A DNA stretch of 64,000 nt from Altererythrobacter lutimaris (GTDB taxonomy: Bacteria; Pseudomonadota; Alphaproteobacteria; Sphingomonadales; Sphingomonadaceae). Every line of letters begins with the position of its first letter. The first letter of the stretch is position 1. This document shows, piece by piece, positions 52,401-62,610 of this stretch. A program made the translations under genes and the position numbers. The DNA lies in the NCBI RefSeq assembly GCF_013371495.1, contig NZ_JABWTA010000001.1:1240001-1304000 (forward strand), read 5' to 3'. The notes under the pieces are model-generated. The model worked only from the letters and a program-made list of their open reading frames with translations. It was not told the DNA's origin and searched no databases.

Positions 52401-53756
52401 CTAACGGAAAGCGCGGATCCTGCCGTTGTCATCCAGGATATAAAGCGTGTCGTTTGCGACGACAGGAGGCAGGCTGACGCTCTCGTCAAGATCGCGGTAG
52501 AGCGTGGCAGAACCTTCGCCTGTGCTGATCTTGTAAAGCGCGCCGCGCGAGCTTGCGACCCAGAGATTTCCACCTGCGAGCACCGGACCGGTCCAGAAAA
52601 TCGGACCCTGGCGATCTTTTTCGTCCTTGTAACGCTGGAGCTGTGCAATCCACCGTACCTTGCCACTCGAACGCGCAATTGCGAGCAGGCGCGCATCGTC
52701 AGTCAGCGTGAAAATCCACTCGCCTGCGATTGCAGGTGTCGAGATACCGGCGAGGTTAAGCTCCCAGATGCGCTGACCTGTGACGAGCTCGTACGCTGCC
52801 ATACGCCCGCCCTGCCCCAGAGCGTAGACACGACCGGAATCGATGATTGGGTCTGCATCAATGTCCGTCAGCGAGCCAACTTCGGTCGAAATCGAGGTGC
52901 GTGCCAAGGCATCAGCCCAAAGGATACGGCCGTTCTCATAACGATAGGCCGAAAGCTCGCCAGAGGAGTAGCCCGCAAGGACCGTGCCCTGCCCCGCTGC
53001 TGGGGCTGCAACGCCGAACACACCGGCCTGCGTTGCTGAACCCGATTCCTGCCAGATCTGCGCGCCGGTGTTAGCATCAAGCGCAAAGATCTGGTTGTCC
53101 TGCGTCATCACAAAGATTTGACCGAACGCAATCGTGGGCGATCCGCGTAGCGGCCCAGCGGGTTGGACTTTCCATTCTTCCGCGCCGGTCTCAGCATTGA
53201 GAGCAATAACTTCGCCCACGCCGTTCGTCGCGTAGACGCGGCCATTGGCAATACTGGCACCACCGCCGAATGCCGAGTTCTCAAGCTTGCCTTCAAGCTG
53301 CATCCGATAGGTCCAGCGTCGCGTACCGTTTTGGGCATCGAGCGCATGAACCACGCCATTCGTATCCACGGCAACCAGCAATCCGCCGCCTATCACAGGA
53401 GACGCAGCGAGCCTGCGACGCTCGCTCGAACCGGCAATTTGCGCGCTCCACACCTGCGACGGATTATCAGCCAAAGCCAGGTGACCGTATGACTTGCCTG
53501 CATTTCCGCCCGCTTGCGCCCATTCCGCATTGGTTTGCGCTGGCGGCAAGACGACTGTGACGTTGGCAAGGTCAGGCGATACTTTCGCACCTGTTTCGAT
53601 CCGCGAGAGGATCGGCATACGTTCCCCAATGGTCGGGGTCGTCTTCTTGTCGCCGCCACCAAACAGACCGCCGCCACAGCTGCCAAGCGTTGCGCTCGCC
53701 ATTGCAAGGAGCGCTGCGTGAGCTACAAATTTGCGCGTATTCATCACTGTTTTCAT
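52401..53756 (-). CDS. bamB: Outer-membrane assembly lipoprotein BamB
   Basis: A 451-residue outer-membrane lipoprotein of the BAM complex. The lipobox is LGSC in SATLGSCGGGLFGGG, and the rest is an eight-bladed propeller of PQQ-like repeats, such as VVAVDTNGVVHALDAQNGTRRWTYRM and IFALDANTGAQIW. The upstream TPR protein on the same strand is the customary YfgM-like partner, while the der gene that often follows bamB is absent here. Confidence 0.93.
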   Translation of the reverse strand: MKTVMNTRKFVAHAALLAMASATLGSCGGGLFGGGDKKTTPTIGERMPILSRIETGAKVSPDLANVTVVLPPAQTNAEWAQAGGNAGKSYGHLALADNPSQVWSAQIAGSSERRRLAASPVIGGGLLVAVDTNGVVHALDAQNGTRRWTYRMQLEGKLENSAFGGGASIANGRVYATNGVGEVIALNAETGAEEWKVQPAGPLRGSPTIAFGQIFVMTQDNQIFALDANTGAQIWQESGSATQAGVFGVAAPAAGQGTVLAGYSSGELSAYRYENGRILWADALARTSISTEVGSLTDIDADPIIDSGRVYALGQGGRMAAYELVTGQRIWELNLAGISTPAIAGEWIFTLTDDARLLAIARSSGKVRWIAQLQRYKDEKDRQGPIFWTGPVLAGGNLWVASSRGALYKISTGEGSATLYRDLDESVSLPPVVANDTLYILDDNGRIRAFR

Positions 53757-53800
53757 AATCCCGTTATTGCATGCTTGCGGTCATTAAAGCGCCATTGACG

Positions 53801-54622
53801 CTATTCGAGACCGGCTCCTGCATCCCTCTCGCCAGAGCGCGTGATACCTTGCTCCTCCAGCAATTCATCTACATCTTCAATCGCATCGACACCCAACAGT
53901 CCCGCCAGCTGGCGCGCTCGTGCCCGCAAACTTTCTGGCACGTCTTCGGACTTCGAAATTTCACTTAGCAAGGTGCCGGCCTGCGCTTGATCGCCATTCT
54001 CCAGGTGAGCGAGCGCGACAAGCTCGCCAGCGCTGCCGAACCACGCATTGCCTGGGACAGCGAGCGGACCAAGCTTTGCGATTACATCGGACGGCTCACG
54101 CTCGTCGAAAGTCAACGCGACCTGCCGGACCAGCGCGAGATTGCGAAATGCCTCAGGCGCATCGCCATTCGCTGCGATTGTTCCGTAAATGGCCGCAGCT
54201 TCCGCACCTCGCCCTTGCTCGACGGCAATCGCGGCCTTCGTCATCTGAGCCAGCACGGCTGCGCCGCCTTCGCTGCTTTCTTCCAGCGTCGATGCGGCTG
54301 CGTCAGCCTCTGACAGATTACCGGCCTCATATTGGTCGAGGACAGCAATCAATTGCTCTGATTCCGCTTCCATCGCGGCTTCCTGTTGTCCCTGCCAGAA
54401 GAGATATCCGCCGAAACCTGCGAGTCCCAGCACAACAGCGCCGACAATCGGCACGCCAAAACGCTTGGCGAAATCCGCATAATCGTCTTGCCGGACGGCA
54501 TCGTCGATTTCGCGCAGAAGAACTTCGTCCTCTGCTGCGATCTTATTCTGTTTGTCGTCGGCTTTGCCGCCGGTCTTCGATGGTGTGAGAGCCACTTTCG
54601 GGCGCTTCCCTTGCAATCTCAA
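53801..54622 (-). CDS. YfgM-like TPR periplasmic chaperone-type protein
   Basis: A 273-residue bitopic protein with a cytoplasmic N-terminus, one membrane helix (VPIVGAVVLGLAGFGGYLFWQ, near residue 60), and a periplasmic TPR-like region rich in Ala/Glu. This layout and the position directly before bamB match the YfgM-like partner of the Sec translocon and PpiD. The exact role in alphaproteobacteria is inferred. Confidence 0.82.
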   Translation of the reverse strand: MRLQGKRPKVALTPSKTGGKADDKQNKIAAEDEVLLREIDDAVRQDDYADFAKRFGVPIVGAVVLGLAGFGGYLFWQGQQEAAMEAESEQLIAVLDQYEAGNLSEADAAASTLEESSEGGAAVLAQMTKAAIAVEQGRGAEAAAIYGTIAANGDAPEAFRNLALVRQVALTFDEREPSDVIAKLGPLAVPGNAWFGSAGELVALAHLENGDQAQAGTLLSEISKSEDVPESLRARARQLAGLLGVDAIEDVDELLEEQGITRSGERDAGAGLE

Positions 54623-54734
54623 ATTCGTGTCAGGCGGCTTTAGTGAGGCTAAGGCCGCTCCGCAATGGCGCGTTGACCCTGTCCACCGACACTTGAACCG
54701 CCAATGAAGCCATTATTCAGCACGGCCGAGCTAT

Positions 54735-55874
54735 TCAGGCTGTGATTTCCGCTTTCATGGCGCTCGCATAAAGGCGCCGATACCGGTCGAGCGCTTGCTC
54801 CGCGTTGTAATGTTTTTTTGCCTGTTCGCGATTTGCAGCCCCCAAGCGAACCCTTAACAAATCATCCTTCGTCACCGCGCTTAGCGCTTGGGTGATTGAC
54901 TTCTCAGTCATGCCGGTAGCCACTTCGCGGCTAAACTCCTCGGGAAGAAGCGCCGCTATGCCACTGTTTTGGCTTGCCAGGACGGGCTTCTCCAATGCCA
55001 TGGCTATCAGTGCATTGCGAACCTCATCGGATCCGTCAGTAAGAGCAATCCAGATATCGAAAAGCCCCATGACCTCAGCGGATGTCTGCTTGCTATCAAC
55101 GGCATGAACCCGGTGAGACACATCCGCTTGGGCCGCTGCATCGGTGATCCCGTCAGCCTCTAGTCCATTTGTCAGAACCACCAGATGCCAACTGTCTGGC
55201 AGTTGTGCCAGTGACGCGATCAGTCCAGCGCGAGCAGCGACGTCAGCTGGAGTTGCGAGCTCACATCCGATCCAAAGCTCGCCTTCGCGCTTGATGATGC
55301 CGCGCAGCGCGTCAGCCTTCGGCCGCTTTGGCTTCGCCGGAATTTCGACGCCGGGCGCGAAATGCTTCACTCGGCCGATAGGCTGTTGCCAGTCGACCAA
55401 GGCCGCTTCCTCCAAACGTTCGGAAGGGACGACAAGCCCTGCCGCCTTGCCGAGCGCGACGCGGCGATACCAGCTGCGTTTTCTGCTCAATCGCTTTTCT
55501 TCGCCCGCGAGCGCAGTTTCGTGATGGATCAAAGGCGGCAATCCCAGCGCATCGCTGAACAATGTGTGCGCCATCGCGACATCAATCGCCCCCCAGCCGT
55601 AAGTCAGAACCAGGTCATAGGGTTTGATTGCATTGGCGAGCCGCAAGAGCCGCCCGGGAGTTGGTTTTCCTTCCAGCGACGGGAATTCCTGCGGAAACAG
55701 CAGTTTGAGCTTGTTGGTCATAACAGAAACCGAATGCCAATCTTCGTCCGAAACACCCACAAATTCATGATAGAGGTTCCGGCCCAACCGCGCCAAGCGA
55801 TCTGGCAAGAGCTCCGCTGCAAGGGCTTCTCGTCCGCCCAAGCAATGCAGGATACGAAGGACTTTCTTGCTCAT
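54735..55874 (-). CDS. Family 4-type glycosyltransferase
   Basis: A 379-residue GT-B glycosyltransferase. The N-terminal domain holds VLRILHCLGG and YDLVLTYGWGAIDVAMAH, and the C-terminal domain has LWIGCELATPADVAARAG, the nucleotide-binding part ALTDGSDEVRNALIAMALEKPVLAS and a final helix YNAEQALDRYRRLYA. It acts on a sugar nucleotide and an unknown acceptor. The start overlaps the alpha/beta hydrolase stop by 4 bp (ATGA). Confidence 0.85.
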   Translation of the reverse strand: MSKKVLRILHCLGGREALAAELLPDRLARLGRNLYHEFVGVSDEDWHSVSVMTNKLKLLFPQEFPSLEGKPTPGRLLRLANAIKPYDLVLTYGWGAIDVAMAHTLFSDALGLPPLIHHETALAGEEKRLSRKRSWYRRVALGKAAGLVVPSERLEEAALVDWQQPIGRVKHFAPGVEIPAKPKRPKADALRGIIKREGELWIGCELATPADVAARAGLIASLAQLPDSWHLVVLTNGLEADGITDAAAQADVSHRVHAVDSKQTSAEVMGLFDIWIALTDGSDEVRNALIAMALEKPVLASQNSGIAALLPEEFSREVATGMTEKSITQALSAVTKDDLLRVRLGAANREQAKKHYNAEQALDRYRRLYASAMKAEITA

Positions 55875-56734
55875 TTGGCTTCAGCGAGAAGAGCATCAAT
55901 AGCCACGAGCGACTCTGGTTCGCTCAGAATGGGCGCATGACCGATGCGAGGCACTGTGACCTGTTTCATGGATGGAATGCGCCGCTGCATCTCTGCCAGC
56001 GTCTCACGCGTTAACAGGTCGCTCAATTCGCCGCGCAAGACCAGCAAGGGCGTGTTACCAAGCGCTTCAAAAGCAGGCCACATATCCGGTGGTGCGGCGT
56101 TGCCGGGTTCCTTGAATGGTTCTGCAATCGCCATGTCATAATCGAGCGCGATCCGGCCATTTGGGCCGACAATCATCGTGCGCTTGGCCATCTCCAGCCA
56201 GGTCTCAATGTCATATTCGGGAAAGCTGTCGCCATGCTCGTCCTTGAGAGCGCGCGCTGCATGCATCCAGGTCGGGAAACTGCGGCCTTGTCCCACATAT
56301 CCAGCGATGCGATCAATTCCTGCGGGATCAACGACAGGCCCGATATCGTTGATTGCCGCCGCGGCAATCCGGCTCGCATCTTTTACTGCCATCAACATGG
56401 TCATGATGCCGCCCATCGAAGTTCCGATAGCGACAAACCGTTCGATCCCTTCCTGTTCCAGCAAAGCTTCTACATCTGCGACATAGACCGGCGGGGTATA
56501 GGTCGCGCTGTCCTTGGCATAATCGCTAAGCCCTCGCCCGCGCATCTCCGGCACGAGCACGCGATGCCGTTCACATATGTGTTCTGCCAATGGCGCGAAA
56601 TCGCGCGAGTTGCGGGTTAGGCCATGCAAGCAGAGCACCGGCAACGTATCTTCAGGCCCAGCATAATCACGGAAATGCAGGTTCAAACCATCGGAGCTGG
56701 TCCAGCTCCGGTCGCGATACGGCAAGTCGGTCAA
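55871..56734 (-). CDS. Alpha/beta hydrolase
   Basis: A 287-residue hydrolase. The oxyanion segment LCLHGLTRNSRDF, the nucleophile elbow GTSMGG, and the terminal VTVPRIGHAPILSEPES (catalytic His) complete the triad. The wide family includes esterases, haloperoxidases and lactonases, so the substrate is unknown. Four-base overlap with the glycosyltransferase gene suggests coupling. Confidence 0.9.
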   Translation of the reverse strand: MTDLPYRDRSWTSSDGLNLHFRDYAGPEDTLPVLCLHGLTRNSRDFAPLAEHICERHRVLVPEMRGRGLSDYAKDSATYTPPVYVADVEALLEQEGIERFVAIGTSMGGIMTMLMAVKDASRIAAAAINDIGPVVDPAGIDRIAGYVGQGRSFPTWMHAARALKDEHGDSFPEYDIETWLEMAKRTMIVGPNGRIALDYDMAIAEPFKEPGNAAPPDMWPAFEALGNTPLLVLRGELSDLLTRETLAEMQRRIPSMKQVTVPRIGHAPILSEPESLVAIDALLAEAK

Positions 56735-56807
56735 TTCAAAAGCGCTTTCGTGTCCAGATCGGCTCGCGCAGCTTGCGCCCGCCCTTGTGAAGTCCCACTA
56801 TTGCCAG

Positions 56808-58247
56808 ATGAACGGTGAACCGCAACCTGCCACAAGCGCGATTGCGCCAAATCCACATTATCGCGCCGATCCCGCTTTGCTCTCGCTGGCAGAATGGCTT
56901 GGCGATCCGGCAAAACCTGCAGACTTCCCGGCAGCGACTGTTCGCTTTCGCAACGATCTGGCAGCGTCAAGTGTTGGCCTGGATAAGCTCAGCGATGAGG
57001 AGTGGATTCGCCATTTCGCGCGGTTTGAGCCACTGCCCGAGAATATCCCCCAGCCCTTGGCGCTCAAGTATCACGGGCATCAGTTTCGCGTTTACAATCC
57101 GGAGATCGGAGACGGGCGCGGTTTCCTGTTCGCGCAGGTGCGCGAAGGCGGATCAGATGATGGTCGTTTGCTGGACCTTGGTACCAAAGGGTCTGGCACA
57201 ACGCCCTATAGCCGCACCGCCGACGGACGTCTGACGCTCAAAGGCGGTGTTCGCGAAATCCTCGCAACGGAAATGCTCGAGGCGCTTGGCGTCAACACTT
57301 CCAAGACCTTCTCCATCATCGAGACCGGTGAGAAGCTCTATCGCAATGACGAGCCCTCACCTGCGCGTTCTTCCGTTATGGTCAGGCTTAGCCATTCGCA
57401 TATTCGCATCGGCACCTTCCAGCGCTTGCTCGCGATGGAACAGCAGGACGAGATGGAGCAGCTGGTTTCCTATTGCCTCACGCATTTCCCCGGTCCGATT
57501 CCGCCAGAGGACGCGCCTGATCGCGAGAATCCAGCGGTCATACTTCTCCATCAGGTGGTAGAACGACTGGCCGATCTCGCGGCAAGCTATATGGTCGCGG
57601 GGTTTGTCCATGGCGTGCTAAACACAGACAATATGAACATAACGGGCGAAAGCTTTGATTACGGTCCGTGGCGCTTTCTGCCGACTTGGGACCCGGGCTT
57701 TACAGCTGCCTATTTTGATCAAGGCGGGCTCTATGCTTTTGGTCGCCAACCTGAAGCGCTACATTGGAATTGCGGCCAGCTTGCTGTCGCCTTGCGCATG
57801 CTGGCGGATAGCGAGCCGCTGCTGAATGCGATGAACCGGTTCGGTCCGCTTTACATGGCAGCTGTCGGGCGGCGGTGGTGTTGGCGTTTGGGCATTGAAT
57901 CGCGCGACGAAGCAAGTAACGCGACGCTTGTTGCAGCTTGCGAGAAGGCATTGCGCGAAGACGGCTGGCAGCCTGACGGGTTCTTCCACCAGCACCGAGG
58001 TGGTCGGAATGCGTCGGGTGAATTGGCGGAAGCATTTGCCGGCTTCGTGCCTAAGGCTTCCGATCACCACTATTGGTCAGAAACGGACGTGCAATCGATG
58101 CTGATCGACGAAGTTGAAACCATCTGGGACGCGATTGCACAAAACGATGATTGGTCGCTGCTTGAGGACAAGATTGCAGCGATCCGCAGAATGGGCCAGG
58201 CGCATGGCACTCAACCTGCGCCAGCCGGCCACGGCACCTGCGGTTGA
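56808..58247 (+). CDS. selO: SelO/YdiU protein adenylyltransferase
   Basis: A pseudokinase-fold enzyme that attaches AMP to target proteins. The 479-residue product has the conserved LALKYHGHQFRVYNPEIGDGRG, LDLGTKGSGTTPYSRTADGR and HGVLNTDNMNITGESFDYGP segments. The C-terminus ends GHGTCG with Cys as second-last residue, where bacterial SelO carries a Cys in place of selenocysteine. Start ATG 56808 is chosen; the GTG at 56787 is an alternative. Confidence 0.93.
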   Translation: MNGEPQPATSAIAPNPHYRADPALLSLAEWLGDPAKPADFPAATVRFRNDLAASSVGLDKLSDEEWIRHFARFEPLPENIPQPLALKYHGHQFRVYNPEIGDGRGFLFAQVREGGSDDGRLLDLGTKGSGTTPYSRTADGRLTLKGGVREILATEMLEALGVNTSKTFSIIETGEKLYRNDEPSPARSSVMVRLSHSHIRIGTFQRLLAMEQQDEMEQLVSYCLTHFPGPIPPEDAPDRENPAVILLHQVVERLADLAASYMVAGFVHGVLNTDNMNITGESFDYGPWRFLPTWDPGFTAAYFDQGGLYAFGRQPEALHWNCGQLAVALRMLADSEPLLNAMNRFGPLYMAAVGRRWCWRLGIESRDEASNATLVAACEKALREDGWQPDGFFHQHRGGRNASGELAEAFAGFVPKASDHHYWSETDVQSMLIDEVETIWDAIAQNDDWSLLEDKIAAIRRMGQAHGTQPAPAGHGTCG

Positions 58248-58387
58248 GGCCTGTTCAGTCATCTACGTAAGTTCCGTAAACATCTTTTCTTTTTGACCTT
58301 TGCGCCCTAACGCAGCTTACAGAGAAAAGCGTGACCATCGCGGCTTGAACGAGAGGTGGCCGAGGTGAAATCAAGAACAGCGGGGGA

Positions 58388-59806
58388 TTGACGATCACAA
58401 AGCTTGTTTCGCACGAACCCGCGACGGGCAAACAGATGTGGGAAGGCAGCGTCAGCGATATCGACGCTTGTGCCAAGCGCGCTCGACGTGCCTGGCCCAA
58501 ATGGGCTGCGAAATCTCTTACAGATCGCATTGAAGCTGTCCGCCGGTTTGCCAATGAAGTTCGTGATTGCGCTGACGAATTTGCAAAGCTGATTTCGCGC
58601 GAAACGGGCAAGCCCTTGTGGGAATCGCGTACAGAAGTCGACGCAGTTATTGGCAAGGTCGAAATCTCGATCACCGCTTATGCCGAACGCACCGGCAAGA
58701 AGAAGCTTGATAGCGCCGCACAAGGTACGGCTGCAGTGCGGCACAAGCCGCATGGGGTTATGGCAGTCCTCGGCCCCTATAACTTCCCCGCTCATCTGGC
58801 GAACGGTCACATTATCCCTGCGCTCATTGCAGGCAATACGATCATCTTCAAGCCGAGCGAGAAGACCCCGGCGGTCGGCGAGTTTCTTGTCGCCTGCTAT
58901 CACAAAGCCGGAATTCCCGAGGATGTAGTCCAACTCGCTTTGGGCGAAGTTGAAGAAGGCAAAGCCCTCGTTGCGCATCGCGAAGTTGATGGCGTTCTCT
59001 TCACCGGATCTGTGCAGGCAGGCATCGCGATAAACCGAGCGCTGGCCAAAAACCCGGGCAAACTCGTCGCGCTTGAAATGGGCGGCAACAATCCGCTTGT
59101 CGTGCTCGATACACCGCGGCTTGAAGATGCAGCGGCATTGATCGTGCAGTCAGCTTTCACAACCGCGGGTCAGCGCTGTACGGCTGCGCGGCGACTGATT
59201 GTTCTGGAAAGCGTATTCGAGCCGCTGATGGAAGTGCTTTTGCCAACGGTGCGTCGCATCATCGTCGATCAGCCATTTGCTGACCCTGCGCCCTTCATGG
59301 GGCCAGTGATCGATAACCAGACCGCTCAAAAACTGGCCGAGAGTTTCCTTTTCCTTATGACGGAAGGTGGCAAGCCCCTCGAACACCTGCGCCGCCCTGA
59401 TGACACAAAGCCATTTCTGACACCGGGATTGATTGACGTCACGGACATGAAGAACCGTCCGGATGTCGAATTGTTCGGTCCTTTGCTTCAAGTCATTCGT
59501 GTTCCGGATTTCGACGAAGCAATCAAAGAAGCAAACAACACGCGCTTTGGTCTATCGGCCTCGCTGATCGGAGGAGACGCGCAGGATTACAACCGGTTCT
59601 GGGCAAACACACGAGCTGGCATTATCAACTGGAACCGCCCGACAAACGGTGCGTCTTCTGCTGCTCCATTTGGCGGTGTCGGGCTGTCGGGCAATCACCG
59701 GCCTGCAGCATTCTATGCGGCGGATTACTGTGCCTATCCAGTCGCTAGCACTGAGATGGAAGAACCTAAGGCAACATTGGGCATCGGCCTCGCCGAGACA
59801 GTGTAG
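58388..59806 (+). CDS. astD: N-succinylglutamate 5-semialdehyde dehydrogenase (AstD-like)
   Basis: A 472-residue aldehyde dehydrogenase. The NAD-binding GVMAVLGPYNFPAHLANGHI, the Glu motif VALEMGGNNPLVV and the catalytic Cys in TTAGQRCTAARRL agree with AstD of the arginine succinyltransferase route. No ast partner gene is nearby, so the specific substrate remains probable only. The start is a TTG at 58388. Confidence 0.85.
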   Translation: MTITKLVSHEPATGKQMWEGSVSDIDACAKRARRAWPKWAAKSLTDRIEAVRRFANEVRDCADEFAKLISRETGKPLWESRTEVDAVIGKVEISITAYAERTGKKKLDSAAQGTAAVRHKPHGVMAVLGPYNFPAHLANGHIIPALIAGNTIIFKPSEKTPAVGEFLVACYHKAGIPEDVVQLALGEVEEGKALVAHREVDGVLFTGSVQAGIAINRALAKNPGKLVALEMGGNNPLVVLDTPRLEDAAALIVQSAFTTAGQRCTAARRLIVLESVFEPLMEVLLPTVRRIIVDQPFADPAPFMGPVIDNQTAQKLAESFLFLMTEGGKPLEHLRRPDDTKPFLTPGLIDVTDMKNRPDVELFGPLLQVIRVPDFDEAIKEANNTRFGLSASLIGGDAQDYNRFWANTRAGIINWNRPTNGASSAAPFGGVGLSGNHRPAAFYAADYCAYPVASTEMEEPKATLGIGLAETV

Positions 59807-59815
59807 TCCGCAATG

Positions 59816-59852
59816 CAAAAGGCGCCCCTTGCCTTGCGGTCAAGGAGCGCCT
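59816..59852 (-). terminator. Bidirectional hairpin between astD and glycine-zipper gene
   Basis: AGGCGCCCCTTG and CAAGGAGCGCCT pair over 12 bp with one mismatch. Read on the minus strand the hairpin is followed by TTTTGCATT, so it can terminate the leftward gene; on the plus strand there is no T-run. Confidence 0.65.
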
Positions 59853-59962
59853 CCACAGCCCCCACAAGTGAGACCTGTGCCCTGAGCCATTGGTGGGATG
59901 GCTCAAGCTTGTGTGTTTGGTGAGGAGGCGCGCTCGCTGAACTACGCCTCCGTCCGTCGCGC

Positions 59963-60409
59963 TTAGCGGCAGCGCGAGTTGCTGCGATCAATGGCTCGGC
60001 CGAGGATTGCACCGCCGGCTGCGCCCAGGATTGCACCTAACGTGCGGTCTCCACGACCCGCCAATTCATTCCCGGCAAGAGCGCCAACACCTGCTCCAAT
60101 CAAGAGGCCGGTCGTGCCGTTTTCCTTGCGGCAATAGTACCGGCCGTCGCGCCCGCGCCAAACGCGTGTGTCGCGATACACGCGTTCGCCGTCATAACGC
60201 CCCCGACGATCATAGTAATAATCGTCATCGTAATGGCGATGCTTCCACTTCTTGCGCTTATGCTCATAGGTCATGTCACCAAGCATAGTGACAGCGCTCG
60301 TAGCGGTTTGCGGAGTTTCGAATTCTGCTGCGGCTGCTGGCGCAGTGAATGAAAGTGTCGCGGTTGCTCCAAAGGCAAGAGCGATCGATTTTGCTTTGCT
60401 GAAAGGCAT
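59963..60409 (-). CDS. Glycine-zipper 2TM surface-antigen-like protein
   Basis: A 148-residue exported protein. A signal peptide ends ...FTAPAAAAEF, then a basic/Tyr-rich region (YEHKRKKWKHRHYDDDYYY), the short YYCRKENGTTG, and a C-terminal glycine zipper (GLLIGAGVGALAGNELAGRGD and a second copy, TLGAILGAAGGAILGRAID). It is a common outer-membrane/periplasmic protein type without a firm function. Confidence 0.85.
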   Translation of the reverse strand: MPFSKAKSIALAFGATATLSFTAPAAAAEFETPQTATSAVTMLGDMTYEHKRKKWKHRHYDDDYYYDRRGRYDGERVYRDTRVWRGRDGRYYCRKENGTTGLLIGAGVGALAGNELAGRGDRTLGAILGAAGGAILGRAIDRSNSRCR

Positions 60410-60603
60410 GATCTTGGTCCTTCTTCACTCAATCAGCGGATCGGGGAATACCTCCGCTTCATCAGTTCGTTCAGTTATAAGGTCCACAATCTGAACAATA
60501 TGCAACGGTGCGTACAGATTTGTTCAGGTTCGGCCAGTTGTGCATGAATAGCTGACGAATTGAGTGATTGACCGCAAATGCTCCGCGCCCTAGCGCGCTT
60601 GCG

Positions 60604-61509
60604 ATGGACGAGATGGACAATGCAGGCCTCAACTCAAGCGGACTCGTGGCTGCATTCGGCGCCTATCTCTTGTGGGGGTTCCTGCCACTCTACCTGATTC
60701 TCGTGCGCGAAGTTCCGCCATTTGAGTTTGTCGGCTGGCGCATCATCTGGACAATTCCGGTCTGCCTTTTGCTGATCCTGGTGCGCAATCAATGGGCGCA
60801 AGTGAGAGCAGCCATTGCAGATCGTCGCACGCTTGGCTGGCTGTTTGTGAGTGCTGCTCTGATTGGAGCGAACTGGCTCATCTACATCTGGGCTATCCAG
60901 TCCAACTATGTCTACGCTGCCAGCATGGGTTACTATCTGAACCCGATGCTCAACGTTCTGCTCGGTACTGTATTCCTTGCTGAAAAGCTTTCGCGCAGAC
61001 AGTGGATCGCTGTCGCCATCGCAACCGCTTCCATTGGATCGCTTCTATTCGGCGCTCTATCGACGCTCTGGATCACTTTGTCTCTGGCCGGCACTTTCGG
61101 GTTCTACGGTCTGGTTCGCAAGCAGACACCGGTTGGCGCTGTGCCAGGTCTTGCCATTGAATCGATCCTGTTGTTAGTCCCGTCCTTTGCGATCGTCTGG
61201 TGGTATGCGCAGACTCCGGCGGGGCCGTCATTCGGTCAGGAGCTCGAGCTGAGCCTGCTGATTGTTCTGGGCGGTGTCGTCACTGCAACGCCGCTTTTGC
61301 TGTTCGCCATTGCTGCGCGCAAGCTGCCTTATTCGACGCTGGGCTTCATCCAGTTCCTGGCCCCGACCATCGTGTTCATTCTCGGCCTGACCATATTCGA
61401 CGAGAAGCTGGACAAAGCAGAGCTCGGCGCTTTCATCTTGATCTGGATCGCGATTGCGATCTTTGTGAGCGACCTGTTTGCAAAGCGGCCTGCAAAGGCG
61501 GGTGCCTAG
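60604..61509 (+). CDS. rarD: EamA-family transporter RarD
   Basis: A ten-helix drug/metabolite transporter of the RarD subfamily. The N-terminal GAYLLWGFLPLYLILVREVPPFEFVGWRIIWTIPV and later YVYAASMGYYLNPMLNVLLG are the standard RarD sequence. The start is uncertain: ATG 60604 is used, and TTG 60568 would add 12 residues. The last 4 bp overlap the end of pyrC. Confidence 0.9.
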   Translation: MDEMDNAGLNSSGLVAAFGAYLLWGFLPLYLILVREVPPFEFVGWRIIWTIPVCLLLILVRNQWAQVRAAIADRRTLGWLFVSAALIGANWLIYIWAIQSNYVYAASMGYYLNPMLNVLLGTVFLAEKLSRRQWIAVAIATASIGSLLFGALSTLWITLSLAGTFGFYGLVRKQTPVGAVPGLAIESILLLVPSFAIVWWYAQTPAGPSFGQELELSLLIVLGGVVTATPLLLFAIAARKLPYSTLGFIQFLAPTIVFILGLTIFDEKLDKAELGAFILIWIAIAIFVSDLFAKRPAKAGA

Positions 61510-62543
61510 TCGACCATTCGCCAATTCAAAGTCTCGCCTGAATGGAATGGGACCATCTCTTCACCTGCGGCCGTCAGCATATCCGGCACCTGATGCGGCG
61601 CACGCTTGAGAGTGATGAATGTGTCATTCACAGGCAGCTTGTAGAAAGCGGGGCCATGGAGCGAAGCAAAGCCTTCAAAATGCTCCAGCGCGCCTTCCTC
61701 CTCGAACACCGCAAGATAGCTCTCGAGCGCGAACGGCGCGTTGAAAATGCCTGCGCAGCCGCAAGCACTTTCCTTCGCATGTCGCGCATGAGGTGCGCTG
61801 TCGGTTCCAAGGAAAAACTTCGGATTGCCCGAGGTCGCCGCTTTACGCAGAGCCAGCCGGTGTCGCTCGCGCTTGGCGACAGGGAGGCAATAGGCGTGCG
61901 GTCTGATCCCGCCCACAAGCATCGCATTGCGGTTGATGTGGAGATGTTGCGGCGTAATCGTCGCGGCGACATTCGACCCGCATTCGAGAACAAAGTCGAC
62001 CGCATCGCTTGTGGTGATGTGCTCGAACACAACGCGCAACCTAGGGAAGTCGCGGACAATCTCGCGCAGGTGCCGTTCGATAAATTCCGATTCTCGGTCG
62101 AAAATGTCGATCTCGCCCTCGGTCACTTCACCATGGATGCAAAGGACAATGTCCTCGGCTTCCATGCGGGCGAACACCGGGGCGAGCTTGGCAATGTCCG
62201 ACACTCCATGTGCTGAATTCGTGGTCGCATTAGCGGGGTAAAGCTTGGCCGCGGTAAACACGCCTTCAGCAGCTCCGCGCGCCAGATCTTCGGGATCTGT
62301 GTCGTCAGTCAGGTAGCACGTCATGAGCGGCGTGAAATCTACGCCGTCCGGTACAGCCGCCATGATCCGCTCCTGATAGGCTGCAGCACACGCTGTGTCA
62401 GTCACCGGCGGCGTGAGGTTTGGCATGACAATCGCGCGCGCGAACTGACGCGCCGTGTAAGGCACAACATCACGCATCATATCTCCGTCGCGGAAATGCA
62501 GGTGCCAGTCGTCCGGGCGGCGAATTGTCAGAGTGTCTGCCAT
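61506..62543 (-). CDS. pyrC: Dihydroorotase, PyrC type
   Basis: Makes dihydroorotate in pyrimidine synthesis. The 345-residue enzyme has the metal-binding RRPDDWHLHFRDG at the N-terminus, the carbamylated Lys in FTAAKLYPANATTNS, IVLCIHGEV, VFEHITTSDAV and the ending FFLGTDSAPHARHAKE. It is the homodimeric E. coli type, and converges with rarD. Confidence 0.96.
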   Translation of the reverse strand: MADTLTIRRPDDWHLHFRDGDMMRDVVPYTARQFARAIVMPNLTPPVTDTACAAAYQERIMAAVPDGVDFTPLMTCYLTDDTDPEDLARGAAEGVFTAAKLYPANATTNSAHGVSDIAKLAPVFARMEAEDIVLCIHGEVTEGEIDIFDRESEFIERHLREIVRDFPRLRVVFEHITTSDAVDFVLECGSNVAATITPQHLHINRNAMLVGGIRPHAYCLPVAKRERHRLALRKAATSGNPKFFLGTDSAPHARHAKESACGCAGIFNAPFALESYLAVFEEEGALEHFEGFASLHGPAFYKLPVNDTFITLKRAPHQVPDMLTAAGEEMVPFHSGETLNWRMVD

Positions 62544-62610
62544 AGCTTGCGCGATAGTCGCGTGCGCGAAGACTTTCCAGTCCTACGATTGGGCATTAGG
62601 CGCATCTTTC